From positions 4,785,286 through 4,849,285 of the forward strand of contig OZ255624.1 of assembly GCA_965276675.1 (NCBI GenBank): a stretch of 64,000 nucleotides of DNA, given 5' to 3'. This document shows, piece after piece, positions 9,340 through 17,699 of this stretch. The first letter of the stretch is position 1; each line of letters starts with the position of its first letter. Source of the DNA: G965276675 sp965276675 (GTDB lineage Bacteria; Acidobacteriota; Terriglobia; Terriglobales; Acidobacteriaceae). The position numbers and the translations under genes were made by a program. The notes beneath the pieces were generated by a model. It saw nothing but the letters and a program-made list of their open reading frames with translations, searched no databases and was not told the DNA's origin.

Positions 9340-9433
9340 TCGCGCACGAGTCCTTGCGATGCAGCGGGCGGGACCATAGTTTCCGCCCCTCTTTCGTCAA
9401 GCCGTCACGAACGCTAACGGGAACGCCGCCCCC

Positions 9434-10297
9434 ATGGAACAGACTTTGGCCGCTCTGCTGCAGCGAATAGCCGACGCGCTGGAGCGTCTGGCACCGCCGC
9501 CGCCGGACCCCGCGGATCTGACGCAAGCGGATGCATTCGTCTGGCAGCCGTCGCCAGCCCGCCTGGCGCCAGTGGCAAACGTCTCTCGCGTCGATATCGC
9601 CCTGCTGAAGGGCGTCGAGCAGCAGAAAACCATCCTGGTCGAGAACACCCTGCGCTTCGCCCGCGGCCTGCCAGCCAACAACGCCATGCTGTGGGGCGCG
9701 CGGGGAATGGGCAAATCCTCGCTGGTCAAGGCGACCCATGCAATCGCCAACCAGCGCGACCCGGGCTGCCTGGTGCTGATCGAGATCCACCGCGAGGACA
9801 TCCGCACGCTGCCGGATTTGCTGAACCTGCTGCGCACCAAGCCCAGGCGATGCCTTATACTGTGCGATGACCTGTCGTTTGAGAAAGAGGACGCCGACTA
9901 CAAGGCGCTGAAGTCGGTATTGGACGGAGGCATCGAAGGGCGGCCGGACAACGTGCTGTTCTACGCCACATCCAACCGGCGGCATCTGATGCCGCGCGAC
10001 ATGATCGAGAACGAACGATCCACAGCCATCAATCCCAACGAGTCGATCGAGGAAAAGGTCTCGCTCTCCGACCGGTTCGGCCTGTGGCTGGGCTTTCATA
10101 ACTGCGACCAGCCGACCTTCCTGGCGATGATCGACGGCTATGCGGCAAATTTCGCCCTGCCGATCGACGCGGAGGATCTGCATGCGCAAGCTCTCGAATG
10201 GTCGGTGACCCGAGGCGCCCGCTCGGGCCGCGTCGCTTGGCAGTTCGTGCAAGAACTGGCGGGACGGCTAGGTGTCGCGGCCAAAGCCGCGGTCTGA
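9434..10297 (+). CDS. DUF815 AAA+-like ATPase
   Basis: 287 residues. The Walker A loop is in LWGARGMGKSSLVK (about residue 95) and Walker B in CLILCDDLSFE. Arg-finger-like NRRHLMPRDM follows. This is the DUF815 family, small ATPases of unknown target that sit divergent to yajC in many alphaproteobacteria, as here. N-terminal 45 residues form a Leu-rich helix and a Pro-rich spacer. Confidence 0.88.
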   Translation: MEQTLAALLQRIADALERLAPPPPDPADLTQADAFVWQPSPARLAPVANVSRVDIALLKGVEQQKTILVENTLRFARGLPANNAMLWGARGMGKSSLVKATHAIANQRDPGCLVLIEIHREDIRTLPDLLNLLRTKPRRCLILCDDLSFEKEDADYKALKSVLDGGIEGRPDNVLFYATSNRRHLMPRDMIENERSTAINPNESIEEKVSLSDRFGLWLGFHNCDQPTFLAMIDGYAANFALPIDAEDLHAQALEWSVTRGARSGRVAWQFVQELAGRLGVAAKAAV

Positions 10298-10596
10298 TCA
10301 AAAGTAGCAGCCTCAACCACCAGTGGCGAATGCCCCCCGCGCGGCCGACACGCGCGACCTCCCGATCCGATGACAGATGGTGCGTGTGACAGATGGTGCA
10401 TGTGACAGATGTTGCACAATGAGACTGTCAATTACGTTGATCGGTGATGTAGTCTCGCTGGAAAGTTGCAGGGCGGTTACACTCCCGCCCGATGATAATG
10501 AGTTCGTATGTAATGACCGGAACTGTCCCGGCAGGTTGCCTTGCCTGTAGCCGACATCCCGTTGCTCGGGCCAGGCCAGTCGCTCAATGCTAGGAT
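10298..10596. other. Intergenic scar with tandem repeats
   Basis: About 300 bases with no gene I can support. It contains three 16-bp direct repeats (see 10371-10418) and then a patch of lower GC near 10420-10520. Open frames exist on the minus strand but show no known domain. The repeat cluster resembles the end of an insertion sequence whose body is gone; this is inference. Confidence 0.4.
10371..10418. repeat. Three tandem 16-bp repeats
   Basis: TGACAGATGGTGCGTG, TGACAGATGGTGCATG and TGACAGATGTTGCACA follow head to tail without spacing. Arrays like this are transposase binding sites at the ends of some IS families, or operator arrays; nothing here decides which. Confidence 0.75.
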
Positions 10597-11862
10597 TTGC
10601 CGTTGTCGAGACATTTGCTAATTGCAGGAACCGGACGCGCAGGAACCAGCTTTCTTGTCCGCTACTTGACGCAACTTGGTCTGGACACACACCTCTCTCG
10701 CTTTGGCAGCAGCGCGGCATGGGATGAGAGAGCCAACGCCGGTCTGGAAAACGTCCCGCTGGGACGGGAAGAGGACCTGCCGTATGTCATAAAGTCGCCG
10801 TTCACGTACCAGGTCATCCACGACATGCTGGCCCGGAAAACCTATGAGTTCGACGCCGTGGTGATCCCCATGCGCGACCTGGTGGAGGCCGCGGCAAGTC
10901 GTTCCATTGTAGAAATGCAAGCGATGCACCGTTCCGCCCCTTGGATGACTGATCTGGATCACACGTGGGAGCATTACGGTCATACCTGGGGCGGCATCGT
11001 CTACTCGACCAGTCCCATCGACCAGGCCCGCCTGCTTGCCGTCGGCTTCCATCAGTTGCTGGAGCAACTGGTCAAGGCCGACATCAAGCTAATCCTGCTG
11101 TCGTTTCCGCGGCTTGTCGAGGATGCCGATTACCTGCACCGCAAGCTGGCAACAGTGCTGCCTGAAGCGATCTCCGCCGACCAGGGGCGCCTGGCACATG
11201 CCGCGACCGCTGATCCTTCCAAGGTTCGGGTCGGGCGCGAGGTGCGCACTGCGGCACCCGATCAGGGTTCGGGATTCACCCTCAGCGGACCCGACCGACA
11301 CTGCCTGGAGCGCGCGGCTCTCAACCGGATCCTCACGGAAACCAGGCAGAAGATGGCGCATCTGGACGCGGAATGTGCCAATGCGCGGGCGCAACTCAGC
11401 CAGGTCTTGGCGGAAACCGCCCAAACGGCCCTCGATTTGCGGACGCAGCTTGCGGGTGCCCACGCGGCTCTGCAGCTTTCCCAAGCCGGGCATGATCAAG
11501 TCACCCAGGCCAGACAGGAACTCCAGGTTGCGCTCGCCGACATGACCGATCAGCGAGACCGCGAGCGAAGCCTGCGCCTGACCGTGGATCAGGCACTGAA
11601 TGCGACAACCATCGAACGCGACAACTGCCGAACAGCCCTGCAGATCCTTGAGCACGACGTCACCGGTCTGACGGCGCAGCGCGATCATGCCAGACGCGAA
11701 TTGGTTGCCGCATCGTCGGCAATTGAAAAGCTGCGAGAACGGCTTGCCAGCATGGAGGGGGCGACCACGTGGCGGGCTGCCCAGCTTTTTCAGCGCGGCG
11801 TCGGTGTTCTGCCATGGAGCCGACCGCTCGCCCGCAGACTGTTCCGCACTGACCGGTGCTGA
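10597..11862 (+). CDS. P-loop sulfotransferase-like protein with long coiled coil
   Basis: 421 residues from a TTG start. The N-terminus LLIAGTGRAGTSFLVRYL resembles the PAPS-binding P-loop of sulfotransferases (GTGRAGTSF). Residues to about 215 form that domain. Residues about 235-390 are heptad-rich, with many Ala, Gln, Arg and Leu, and should form a long coiled coil. The end (WRAAQLFQRGVGVLPWSRPL) is amphipathic. This plan resembles accessory proteins of surface-glycan clusters, where a kinase/sulfotransferase-like head is fused to a coiled coil, but activity is not established. Several TTG codons compete as starts. Confidence 0.6.
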   Translation: MPLSRHLLIAGTGRAGTSFLVRYLTQLGLDTHLSRFGSSAAWDERANAGLENVPLGREEDLPYVIKSPFTYQVIHDMLARKTYEFDAVVIPMRDLVEAAASRSIVEMQAMHRSAPWMTDLDHTWEHYGHTWGGIVYSTSPIDQARLLAVGFHQLLEQLVKADIKLILLSFPRLVEDADYLHRKLATVLPEAISADQGRLAHAATADPSKVRVGREVRTAAPDQGSGFTLSGPDRHCLERAALNRILTETRQKMAHLDAECANARAQLSQVLAETAQTALDLRTQLAGAHAALQLSQAGHDQVTQARQELQVALADMTDQRDRERSLRLTVDQALNATTIERDNCRTALQILEHDVTGLTAQRDHARRELVAASSAIEKLRERLASMEGATTWRAAQLFQRGVGVLPWSRPLARRLFRTDRC

Positions 11863-11955
11863 GGCTTGCGACCCTACACCGTTGGCGCAGTTTTTAAGCC
11901 TGCCAAGGGGTTTCGTGCCGGTGCCGCAGCGTCCGGTGTCCTCTTGATCCCAAGG

Positions 11956-12840
11956 TCACGCGGCTCCCGCAATCGTTGCAACGTCCCCGCCGACTGTTGT
12001 CCGCCGGACATCGCGGATCTCAGTGCGGTCAAAGCGGCGAGCCCGGTGCATCGTCGTCCGGTTGTCCCACATCACCAGATCGCCCACGCGCCACGTGTGC
12101 GAATAGACAAAGCGCGGCTGCGTGGCGAACTCGGTCAGATCGCGCAGGAACATCCGTGCTTCCGGTATGGTCCATCCCACTATTGTCCCGGCATGGGACG
12201 ACAGAAACAGTGATTTCCGACCCGTCACCGGATGGACGCGTACGAGGCGCTGGCGCACCGGCCGGAAAGCATCGCGTTCTTCGGCGGTGAGATCGGTGAA
12301 CCCGATCGCCTCCCGCGAGAACATCAGCGAGTGCTCGCAGATCAGGTCCTCAACCTCGCGCTTGGTCCGGTCGTCCAGCGCGTCGTAGGCCGCCCGCATG
12401 TCGGCAAATTCGGTGTTGGCACCCCATGACGGAATCACTCGCCCCGACAAAAGCGAATACTTTGCCGGAAAAGGCCGGAACGAACTGTCAGAGTGCCACA
12501 GGCGATCCCCAAGCTTGAAGAACCACACTCGATCCTGATCGGACATGACGTTGCCGGATTTGTCGAGGTTGGAGAAGTCGGCCATGCCGGCACCAAGTCG
12601 TGAGTCATCCTTCTTGCGGATATGCCCGGGCGTATTGTAGCCCTCCAGCTCACCGAAATGGCGGGTGAATTCTATTTGCTGCTGATCGTTCAGCGTCTGA
12701 TTGCGGAAGACCAGCACAGCGAATTCGTCCATGCCATTGTCGATCGCTGCGACGTCCGCCGCTGACACAGGTTCACAGCAACCAGCGCCGATGACCTCCG
12801 CGGCGAATCCCGGATGCAGCGGGGCGATGGATAGTGCCAT
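11956..12840 (-). CDS. TauD/TfdA family Fe(II)/2-oxoglutarate dioxygenase
   Basis: 294 residues from the ATG at 12840, preceded by AAGGAA; the longer frame starts within the leader. The facial triad is visible: H116 and D118 in RLWHSDSSF, and H265 in WDNRTTMHRARRFD, with the 2-oxoglutarate-binding Arg in the following RDVRRTTV. The family hydroxylates taurine, 2,4-D and similar compounds; the substrate is unknown here. Divergent from the asparaginase-like gene. Confidence 0.9.
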   Translation of the reverse strand: MALSIAPLHPGFAAEVIGAGCCEPVSAADVAAIDNGMDEFAVLVFRNQTLNDQQQIEFTRHFGELEGYNTPGHIRKKDDSRLGAGMADFSNLDKSGNVMSDQDRVWFFKLGDRLWHSDSSFRPFPAKYSLLSGRVIPSWGANTEFADMRAAYDALDDRTKREVEDLICEHSLMFSREAIGFTDLTAEERDAFRPVRQRLVRVHPVTGRKSLFLSSHAGTIVGWTIPEARMFLRDLTEFATQPRFVYSHTWRVGDLVMWDNRTTMHRARRFDRTEIRDVRRTTVGGDVATIAGAA

Positions 12841-13037
12841 CTCGAGTTCCTTCTTCGTGTGCAGCAGATTGGGCAAGCTCACCCGTTTTGGCCTTCAGCC
12901 GCAACCAGGCTATCGATTCTCCGCCTTGGTCAAGCAAACCAACGCGGGCAATCAAGCCGCGGTTGCCCGAACGGTGCAAGCTGCTGGCCCGTGACTTGCT
13001 TATCACGTCGACACGCTGCAACCGGGAGCAACTGTCC

Positions 13038-14723
13038 ATGGGCAAGATCAGGATCGCGCATCTCGCCGGACCCACCGCAACGATCCAGAACACGCCGCCG
13101 CTCGTTACGTCGAACAAAGCCCGGCGGCTGCACGGGATGCCGCTTCGCCAAAGCACGCTGGGCGAGCCGATCCGCTACGATGCACTGCGCGCGCAGCGGC
13201 TGGCCGCTCCGGCAACGGTTTACGTCGAACAATTCTCTGCCCATCCGCTGGAACAAGACGCGGCGGCGCTGTATGGGCCGCCAGACGCCTATGCCGATGC
13301 GGAAGGCGCCATACACCCTCAGCGCACCACCCCCAGTGACAAGCCAGTCTATCGCGTCGATCTCCATCCTGACGATGGGCTGTACCCCCTGCCCTACATG
13401 GCTCGCCAAGCGGACGGGTCGGCCTGGGAGGAAGAATGCACGGCACCAGGTTCGCCTCAGGCCCGACAGGGCTTCTATCCCGATGGCTCTCGCAGCTTCG
13501 AGGAGATTGACCGCTTGGGCATCGGTGACGACGGCACTGCCGGGCTGCTTTCCGCCATTGCCGAGGTCGACTTCCACCGCGTCCAGCCACCATCCGGCTA
13601 CACCCAGGGACTGCCTGAAGCACAGCGCTCGGATGTCGGCACCGGCGACATCCCGCCAGAGGTGCGTGGACGCGATTTCTATCCTTACAAGCCATGGCAT
13701 CTGCCGGCGGCGCCGGCCCGCCCCGGCCTGGCTCTCACCGCGAACGTCGTCCAGGCGGTGATGGACAGCGGCAAATACGACGGTGCCATCTGGACCCAGG
13801 GCAGTCCCCAGATTGAGGAGACCAGCTACTGGCTCAATCTGCTGATCGATACCCGGCTGCCGCTTTGCTGCAACGCCGCACAGCGGCCGCAGGGCCAGAT
13901 CAGCGCGGACGGGCCGAAGAACATCGTGGATTCGGCGCTGTATATTCGCTCACGCGTCTGGGCCAACCAGGACGGCCACGACCGCGCCGGTGTGGTGGTC
14001 ATCCAGGAGCAACTGATCTACGCGGCCCGCGAGGTGATGAAGGTCGATGCACGGCCGGGCGGTTACATCGCCACCGGCCTTGGCGGGGTACTGGGGGCAG
14101 TCAGCCACAACGGCAAGCCGGTATTGCAGTATTTGCCGGTGGCGTTGCACACCTACCGGTCTGCGGTCAACATCAACCAACTGCCGGAAGCCGTCACCGC
14201 CGTTCGCAAATCAGCGCAAGGCATCGAGAGCTTCAGGCTCGCGGTCAAAGCGGCGGATGGAAAGCTGCTGGACAACGCCATCGCGTCCGTCTCCATCGTC
14301 AAGGACGGCAGCTACGCCAGCGAAGAGGTGCTGGGCTCGCCGGACGATGAAGCTGACTTGGTGGCACTTATCACGCACAAGCTGTCGCTCGGCCGCCTGG
14401 GCGGACTTGTCGCAGAAGGGTTGACCCCCTACGGCATCATTTCTTCCTATGTTCGCCAGGCCGTGCTGCTGCGGGCAGTCTACAGCGGCCTGCCCGTCGT
14501 GCGCGTCGGGCGCGGCAACTGCCAGGGGTTCCCGGAAGCAGACCCGGATTTCATCGCCGGATCCAATCTGACATCGACCAAGGCGCGGCTGCTGCTGATC
14601 GCAGCGATGATGAAATTTGGCAGCTTGCCGCCGGCGCGTGATCCGGACCATCCGTCACCCGAGGAAGCCGCCGCGCTACGGGCGAAGATTACCCAGTATC
14701 AGGCTATCTTCGACACGCACTGA
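13038..14723 (+). CDS. Long asparaginase-like protein
   Basis: 561 residues. I chose the ATG at 13038, which has GGGAG about 11 bases upstream; the open frame extends further but overlaps the divergent dioxygenase. The middle aligns with type II asparaginases: GAIWTQGSPQIEETSYWLNL corresponds to the usual THGTDT-IEETAYFL region, and NAAQRPQGQISADGPKNIVD to the usual GAMRP-ISADGP-N block. The Thr-Asp pair of the second catalytic motif reads S-P here. The N-terminus HLAGPTATIQNT replaces the usual GGTI. It is about 200 residues longer than bacterial asparaginases, so substrate or role may differ. The stop codon touches a palindromic repeat. Confidence 0.65.
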   Translation: MGKIRIAHLAGPTATIQNTPPLVTSNKARRLHGMPLRQSTLGEPIRYDALRAQRLAAPATVYVEQFSAHPLEQDAAALYGPPDAYADAEGAIHPQRTTPSDKPVYRVDLHPDDGLYPLPYMARQADGSAWEEECTAPGSPQARQGFYPDGSRSFEEIDRLGIGDDGTAGLLSAIAEVDFHRVQPPSGYTQGLPEAQRSDVGTGDIPPEVRGRDFYPYKPWHLPAAPARPGLALTANVVQAVMDSGKYDGAIWTQGSPQIEETSYWLNLLIDTRLPLCCNAAQRPQGQISADGPKNIVDSALYIRSRVWANQDGHDRAGVVVIQEQLIYAAREVMKVDARPGGYIATGLGGVLGAVSHNGKPVLQYLPVALHTYRSAVNINQLPEAVTAVRKSAQGIESFRLAVKAADGKLLDNAIASVSIVKDGSYASEEVLGSPDDEADLVALITHKLSLGRLGGLVAEGLTPYGIISSYVRQAVLLRAVYSGLPVVRVGRGNCQGFPEADPDFIAGSNLTSTKARLLLIAAMMKFGSLPPARDPDHPSPEEAAALRAKITQYQAIFDTH

Positions 14724-14859
14724 TACCAATGGCCCTAAGCATTCACCGTTCTTCAAACGGTCGGGCCGTTGGTATCCTATTGATCTCGCGGGCAGGCGCA
14801 TGACACGTCCCCTTGGCAACCCTGCCAGCATACCGGTCATCCCTTCGGGCTGACGGTAT
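14722..14859. repeat. Composite palindromic repeat, copy A
   Basis: A 138-bp unit made of palindromes: GATACCAATGGCCC to GGGCCGTTGGTATC, a central GGCAG/CTGCC pair, and ATACCGGTCATCCC TTC GGGCTGACGGTAT. It is the inverted homologue of the unit at 60909-61034, with long identical runs such as CATACCGGTCATCCCTTCGG. It begins within the TGA stop of the asparaginase-like gene. Confidence 0.9.
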
Positions 14860-15001
14860 GAGATTAGCGAGAGATACGTCGCTTCTGGACAGCTTCAAAG
14901 CACATGACTGCGCCGGTAGTGGGTCATTTTGAAATTCTCAATGATGAGACATAGCTTGACTTAGAGTTAGGTCCGCCGGGCAACACGGCAGGGGTATCAT
15001 G

Positions 15002-15023
15002 CTGTTAAACGGTCATTTAACAG
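15002..15023. promoter_or_regulatory. Palindrome upstream of the DUF4160/DUF2442 pair
   Basis: A perfect 8-bp inverted repeat, CTGTTAAA - cggtca - TTTAACAG, 70 bases before the first ATG. Its place and AT-rich arms suit an operator for autoregulation, as in toxin-antitoxin operons. Function is inferred from position only. Confidence 0.4.
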
Positions 15024-15092
15024 AGTAATACATAGGATATTGCTCGATCCCTACCGCTTGGGTTTTCTGCTGTGGCATGCTAAGATTGTTCC

Positions 15093-15326
15093 ATGCCCAC
15101 GGTCCTCCGCGTCGGCAGGCTGCGCTTCGTCGTGTATCTGAACGATCACCCGCCAGCCCATGTTCACGTCCTCGGGCCAGGCTGGGTCGTAGTGGTGAAC
15201 CTGCAAGGCCCGGAAGTGCGTGAGGTCGTTGGCCCGTGCGCGCAGCGCGATGCCCGGCGAGTATTAGATTTGGCCGCTGAGCAACACGCGGCCCTGCTGG
15301 ATGCTTGGAGGCGGTTCCATGGTTGA
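15093..15326 (+). CDS. DUF4160 protein, possible toxin-like partner
   Basis: 77 residues that match the DUF4160 pattern: a start of TVLRVGRLRFVVYLNDHPPA followed by HVHVLG, and a C-terminal helix. Small basic-to-neutral proteins of this family pair with DUF2442 proteins and are proposed toxin-antitoxin-like modules, often on plasmids and islands; no activity is proven. Its stop overlaps the start of the DUF2442 gene by 8 bases, which indicates coupled translation. It is enclosed by insertion-sequence-like ends. Confidence 0.85.
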   Translation: MPTVLRVGRLRFVVYLNDHPPAHVHVLGPGWVVVVNLQGPEVREVVGPCAQRDARRVLDLAAEQHAALLDAWRRFHG

Positions 15327-15738
15327 GTTGACGGATACACAGTTTGAAGCGGCTAAGAGACGCGGCGAGGCGCGCCTGCGCGGACCGCGCGCGGTGGCTG
15401 CGCGCTATGACGCTGGGCGCGGGCGTATCGTCATTGCCCTCTCCACGGGTGTCGAACTCGGGCTCGCGCCCCGTGACGTGGAGGGCTTGGCGGGTGCCTC
15501 AGTTGACGATCTTCGAGTAGTGGAGGTGAACGGCATGGGGCTCGGGATTCACTTTCCCCGGCTTGACGCTGATCTCTACGTGCCGGCGCTGCTGGAGGGT
15601 GTGCTTGGCTCCCGTCGTTGGATGGCGGCGCGACTAGGCGCTGCGGGCGGGCAGGCGCGCACCGTCGCCAAAGCGACAGCCGCACGCGAGAACGGCCGAC
15701 GAGGCGGCCGGCCCAGTAAGGCCGTCACTGACGGGTAG
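15319..15738 (+). CDS. DUF2442 protein with basic C-terminal tail
   Basis: 139 residues from the ATG at 15319; the frame also has an earlier ATG at 15301. The DUF2442 core runs through GRIVIALSTGVELGLAPRDV and GLGIHFPRLDADLYVPALLE. The C-terminus is Arg/Ala/Gly-rich and ends in ARENGRRGGRPSKA, a tail seen in small DNA-binding antitoxin-like proteins. It overlaps the DUF4160 gene by 8 bases. The likely role is DNA-binding partner of the pair; that is inference. Confidence 0.85.
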   Translation: MVELTDTQFEAAKRRGEARLRGPRAVAARYDAGRGRIVIALSTGVELGLAPRDVEGLAGASVDDLRVVEVNGMGLGIHFPRLDADLYVPALLEGVLGSRRWMAARLGAAGGQARTVAKATAARENGRRGGRPSKAVTDG

Positions 15739-15934
15739 ACAGCAGGCGCGCTGATGAAGGCTAAGTGTTGCAGGAATCCACCCATGTCGTCAGAGACCGT
15801 CGACCTGCCTGACCAGCTTGGCCTTGATCGTCAGCACTACCTGGCGGGCGATGTCGCTCAGTTCGATAGCAGGCGCATATGGGTTGCCTGTGTGTCATTC
15901 ATGGGAATTCAAACTGACCCACTACCACTTCGCC

Positions 15935-16774
15935 CTAAACCTTGATTCCGGTCATCGCGATCCCGCGTATGAAGAACCGCTGCAGGACCAGAAATAGCAG
16001 GATCAGCGGCAACGTTGCGACCGTCGCGCCGGCGAAGGTTTCGCCCCAGTTCGGCAACTGGCCCGGCGCCACCGACTGTGCAATCGCGAGTTGGATGACC
16101 TGATTTTCAGGTGATTGCAGGATCACCAGCGGCCACAGGAAGCTGTTCCAGGAGAACAGGAAGGTGACCAGCGCCAGTGTCGCCAGAGCCGTACGGACAT
16201 TGGGCAGGATTATGCTCCAGAAGATGCGGAAATGGCCCGCACCGTCGATGGTGGCGGCGTCGTCAAGCTCCTGCGGCAGTTCCTCGAATGCCTGGCGCAG
16301 CAGGAACAGGCCAAACGGGCTGGCGATCCACGGGATGAACGCAGCGACCAAGGTGTCCTGCAGGCCAACACGGGCGACAACCTGATACAGCGGCACAACA
16401 AGCGACTCGATCGGCAGCAGGAATGTCATCAGGATGACGACGAACACGACGTTCCTGCCGGGAAAGCGTATGCGCGTCAGTCCGTAGGCAGCGAGCGCAC
16501 ACAGCATCAGTGTGCCGACCACCTGGCAGGCGGAGATGATGGCGGAATTCAGCAATGCCCGCCCGACACCACGTTGAGTAAACAAGTGAATCAGGTTGTC
16601 CAGCGTGGGATGAAGCGGAACGAAACTGCGCCAGCTCACCGGATTGATGTCCCGAAAGATGCTTGCCTGAGGTTTGAAGGAAGAGGCCACAATCCACGCA
16701 TACGGCAACAGGAAGACAACGACGATGACTGCAAGCACGGCAAGTGCGGCCGTGATGCGCAGGGCAGCACGCAC
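15935..16774 (-). CDS. ABC sugar permease, MalG-like
   Basis: 279 residues from a GTG at 16774, two bases after the stop of the upstream permease; another GTG at 16789 would overlap it. Six membrane segments, with the cytoplasmic EAA loop in ELDDAATIDGAGHFRIFWSI (Asp-Gly pair and Gly conserved). It is the second permease of a carbohydrate-uptake type 1 importer whose binding protein and first permease lie upstream. The gene ends 7 bases from an inverted repeat of the mobile element; no ATPase gene follows. Confidence 0.9.
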   Translation of the reverse strand: MRAALRITAALAVLAVIVVVFLLPYAWIVASSFKPQASIFRDINPVSWRSFVPLHPTLDNLIHLFTQRGVGRALLNSAIISACQVVGTLMLCALAAYGLTRIRFPGRNVVFVVILMTFLLPIESLVVPLYQVVARVGLQDTLVAAFIPWIASPFGLFLLRQAFEELPQELDDAATIDGAGHFRIFWSIILPNVRTALATLALVTFLFSWNSFLWPLVILQSPENQVIQLAIAQSVAPGQLPNWGETFAGATVATLPLILLFLVLQRFFIRGIAMTGIKV

Positions 16775-16776
16775 GA

Positions 16777-17631
16777 CTAGTAGTTCCACTTCGTGCGAAG
16801 CAGCCTCATCTGCACCAGGCTGATCGCCAGTACGATGAACATGAAGACAGTGGATACGGCCGATGCCAGTCCAGGCTGCTGAAGGCTGAAGGCGGTCTGG
16901 TAGATGTTGTAGACGGCGAAGTTGGTGGTGCCGTCGGGACCGCCGCTGGTCATGATCAGCGACGGCGCGAAAGACTGCAGGGCAAACACCGTCATAATCA
17001 CCACAACAAACAGCGTCGTGCGTCCCAGCAGCGGCAGGACGACGTGGCGCAGGCGCTGCCATGCCGAAGCGCCATCCACCCGGGCGGCGTCCTCTAGCTC
17101 AGTCGGGATGCCCTGAAGGCCGGCCAGGAACAGAACGGTCGCGAAACCTAGCTGCTGCCAGACCGTGACGGCAACGACAGAGGGCAGCGCCTGCATCGGG
17201 CTGGTCAAAAACGCCATCCGCGGCAGGCCAAGCTCGGTCAGCGTGCCATTGATCAGGCCATTGTCGGGATCAAGCAGGAAGGTCCACATCGTCGCAATGA
17301 CCACCGCCGAGGTCACCACAGGCAAGAACACCACCGTTCGCACAATCGCACGCATTGGAAGCCTGCCGTTCAGGTAGACCGCCAGCAGGAAGGACAGTGG
17401 AATGACCAGTGCGGTCGTACCGGCCGCAAAACTGAAGGTCACGACGAAGGACTGCACCGCGTCTGGATCGGTAAACAATTGATAATAGTTTTGCAGACCA
17501 ACGAACACACGGTCATCGGGATTCAGCAACTGATAGCTGTACAGGCTGTCGCGCAACATGCTTACGACCGGCAGATACTGGAAGACGGCCAGCAGCAGCA
17601 GGAATGGGCCGACGAACATTGCGATCGTCAC
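16777..17631 (-). CDS. ABC sugar permease, MalF-like
   Basis: At least 284 residues from a GTG at 17631. The in-frame sequence upstream (Arg-rich, RRASASRWRRRLQRS) looks like a normal permease N-terminus, but no ATG or GTG occurs there, so the real start may be a rare codon further up. Six membrane segments. The EAA loop reads ELEDAARVDGASAWQRLRHV. Works with the MalG-like permease and the binding protein to import a sugar or nucleoside-like solute. Confidence 0.88.
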   Translation of the reverse strand: MTIAMFVGPFLLLLAVFQYLPVVSMLRDSLYSYQLLNPDDRVFVGLQNYYQLFTDPDAVQSFVVTFSFAAGTTALVIPLSFLLAVYLNGRLPMRAIVRTVVFLPVVTSAVVIATMWTFLLDPDNGLINGTLTELGLPRMAFLTSPMQALPSVVAVTVWQQLGFATVLFLAGLQGIPTELEDAARVDGASAWQRLRHVVLPLLGRTTLFVVVIMTVFALQSFAPSLIMTSGGPDGTTNFAVYNIYQTAFSLQQPGLASAVSTVFMFIVLAISLVQMRLLRTKWNY

Positions 17632-17699
17632 GCTACGCTGCAGGCGCCGCCGCCACCGGGAAGCGCTTGCGCGGCGGCCAGGGCCGGTGAGGGGACGGT

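Larger units (their letters stand above)
14914..15928. mobile_element. Element with inverted ends carrying a DUF4160/DUF2442 pair
   Basis: The left end (14914-14936) reads GGTAGTGGGTCATTTTGAAA and the right end, read on the minus strand (15928-15906), GGTAGTGGGTCAGTTTGAAT. These inverted repeats enclose about 1 kb. The motif resembles terminal repeats of IS21-like elements, but no transposase remains. Inside are two small genes and about 190 bases after them (15739-15905) with no recognisable product. The element abuts the stop of the ABC permease gene at 15935. I read it as a transposase-less remnant or a mobilisable cassette. Target-site duplications are not evident. Confidence 0.55.

Noticed and set aside
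9326..10252. Long minus-strand open frame opposite the DUF815 gene
   Set aside because: Antisense shadow; the plus-strand frame carries Walker motifs.
15754..15945. Small plus-strand frame near the right end of the mobile element
   Set aside because: It runs through the inverted repeat and has no recognisable product; probably chance.
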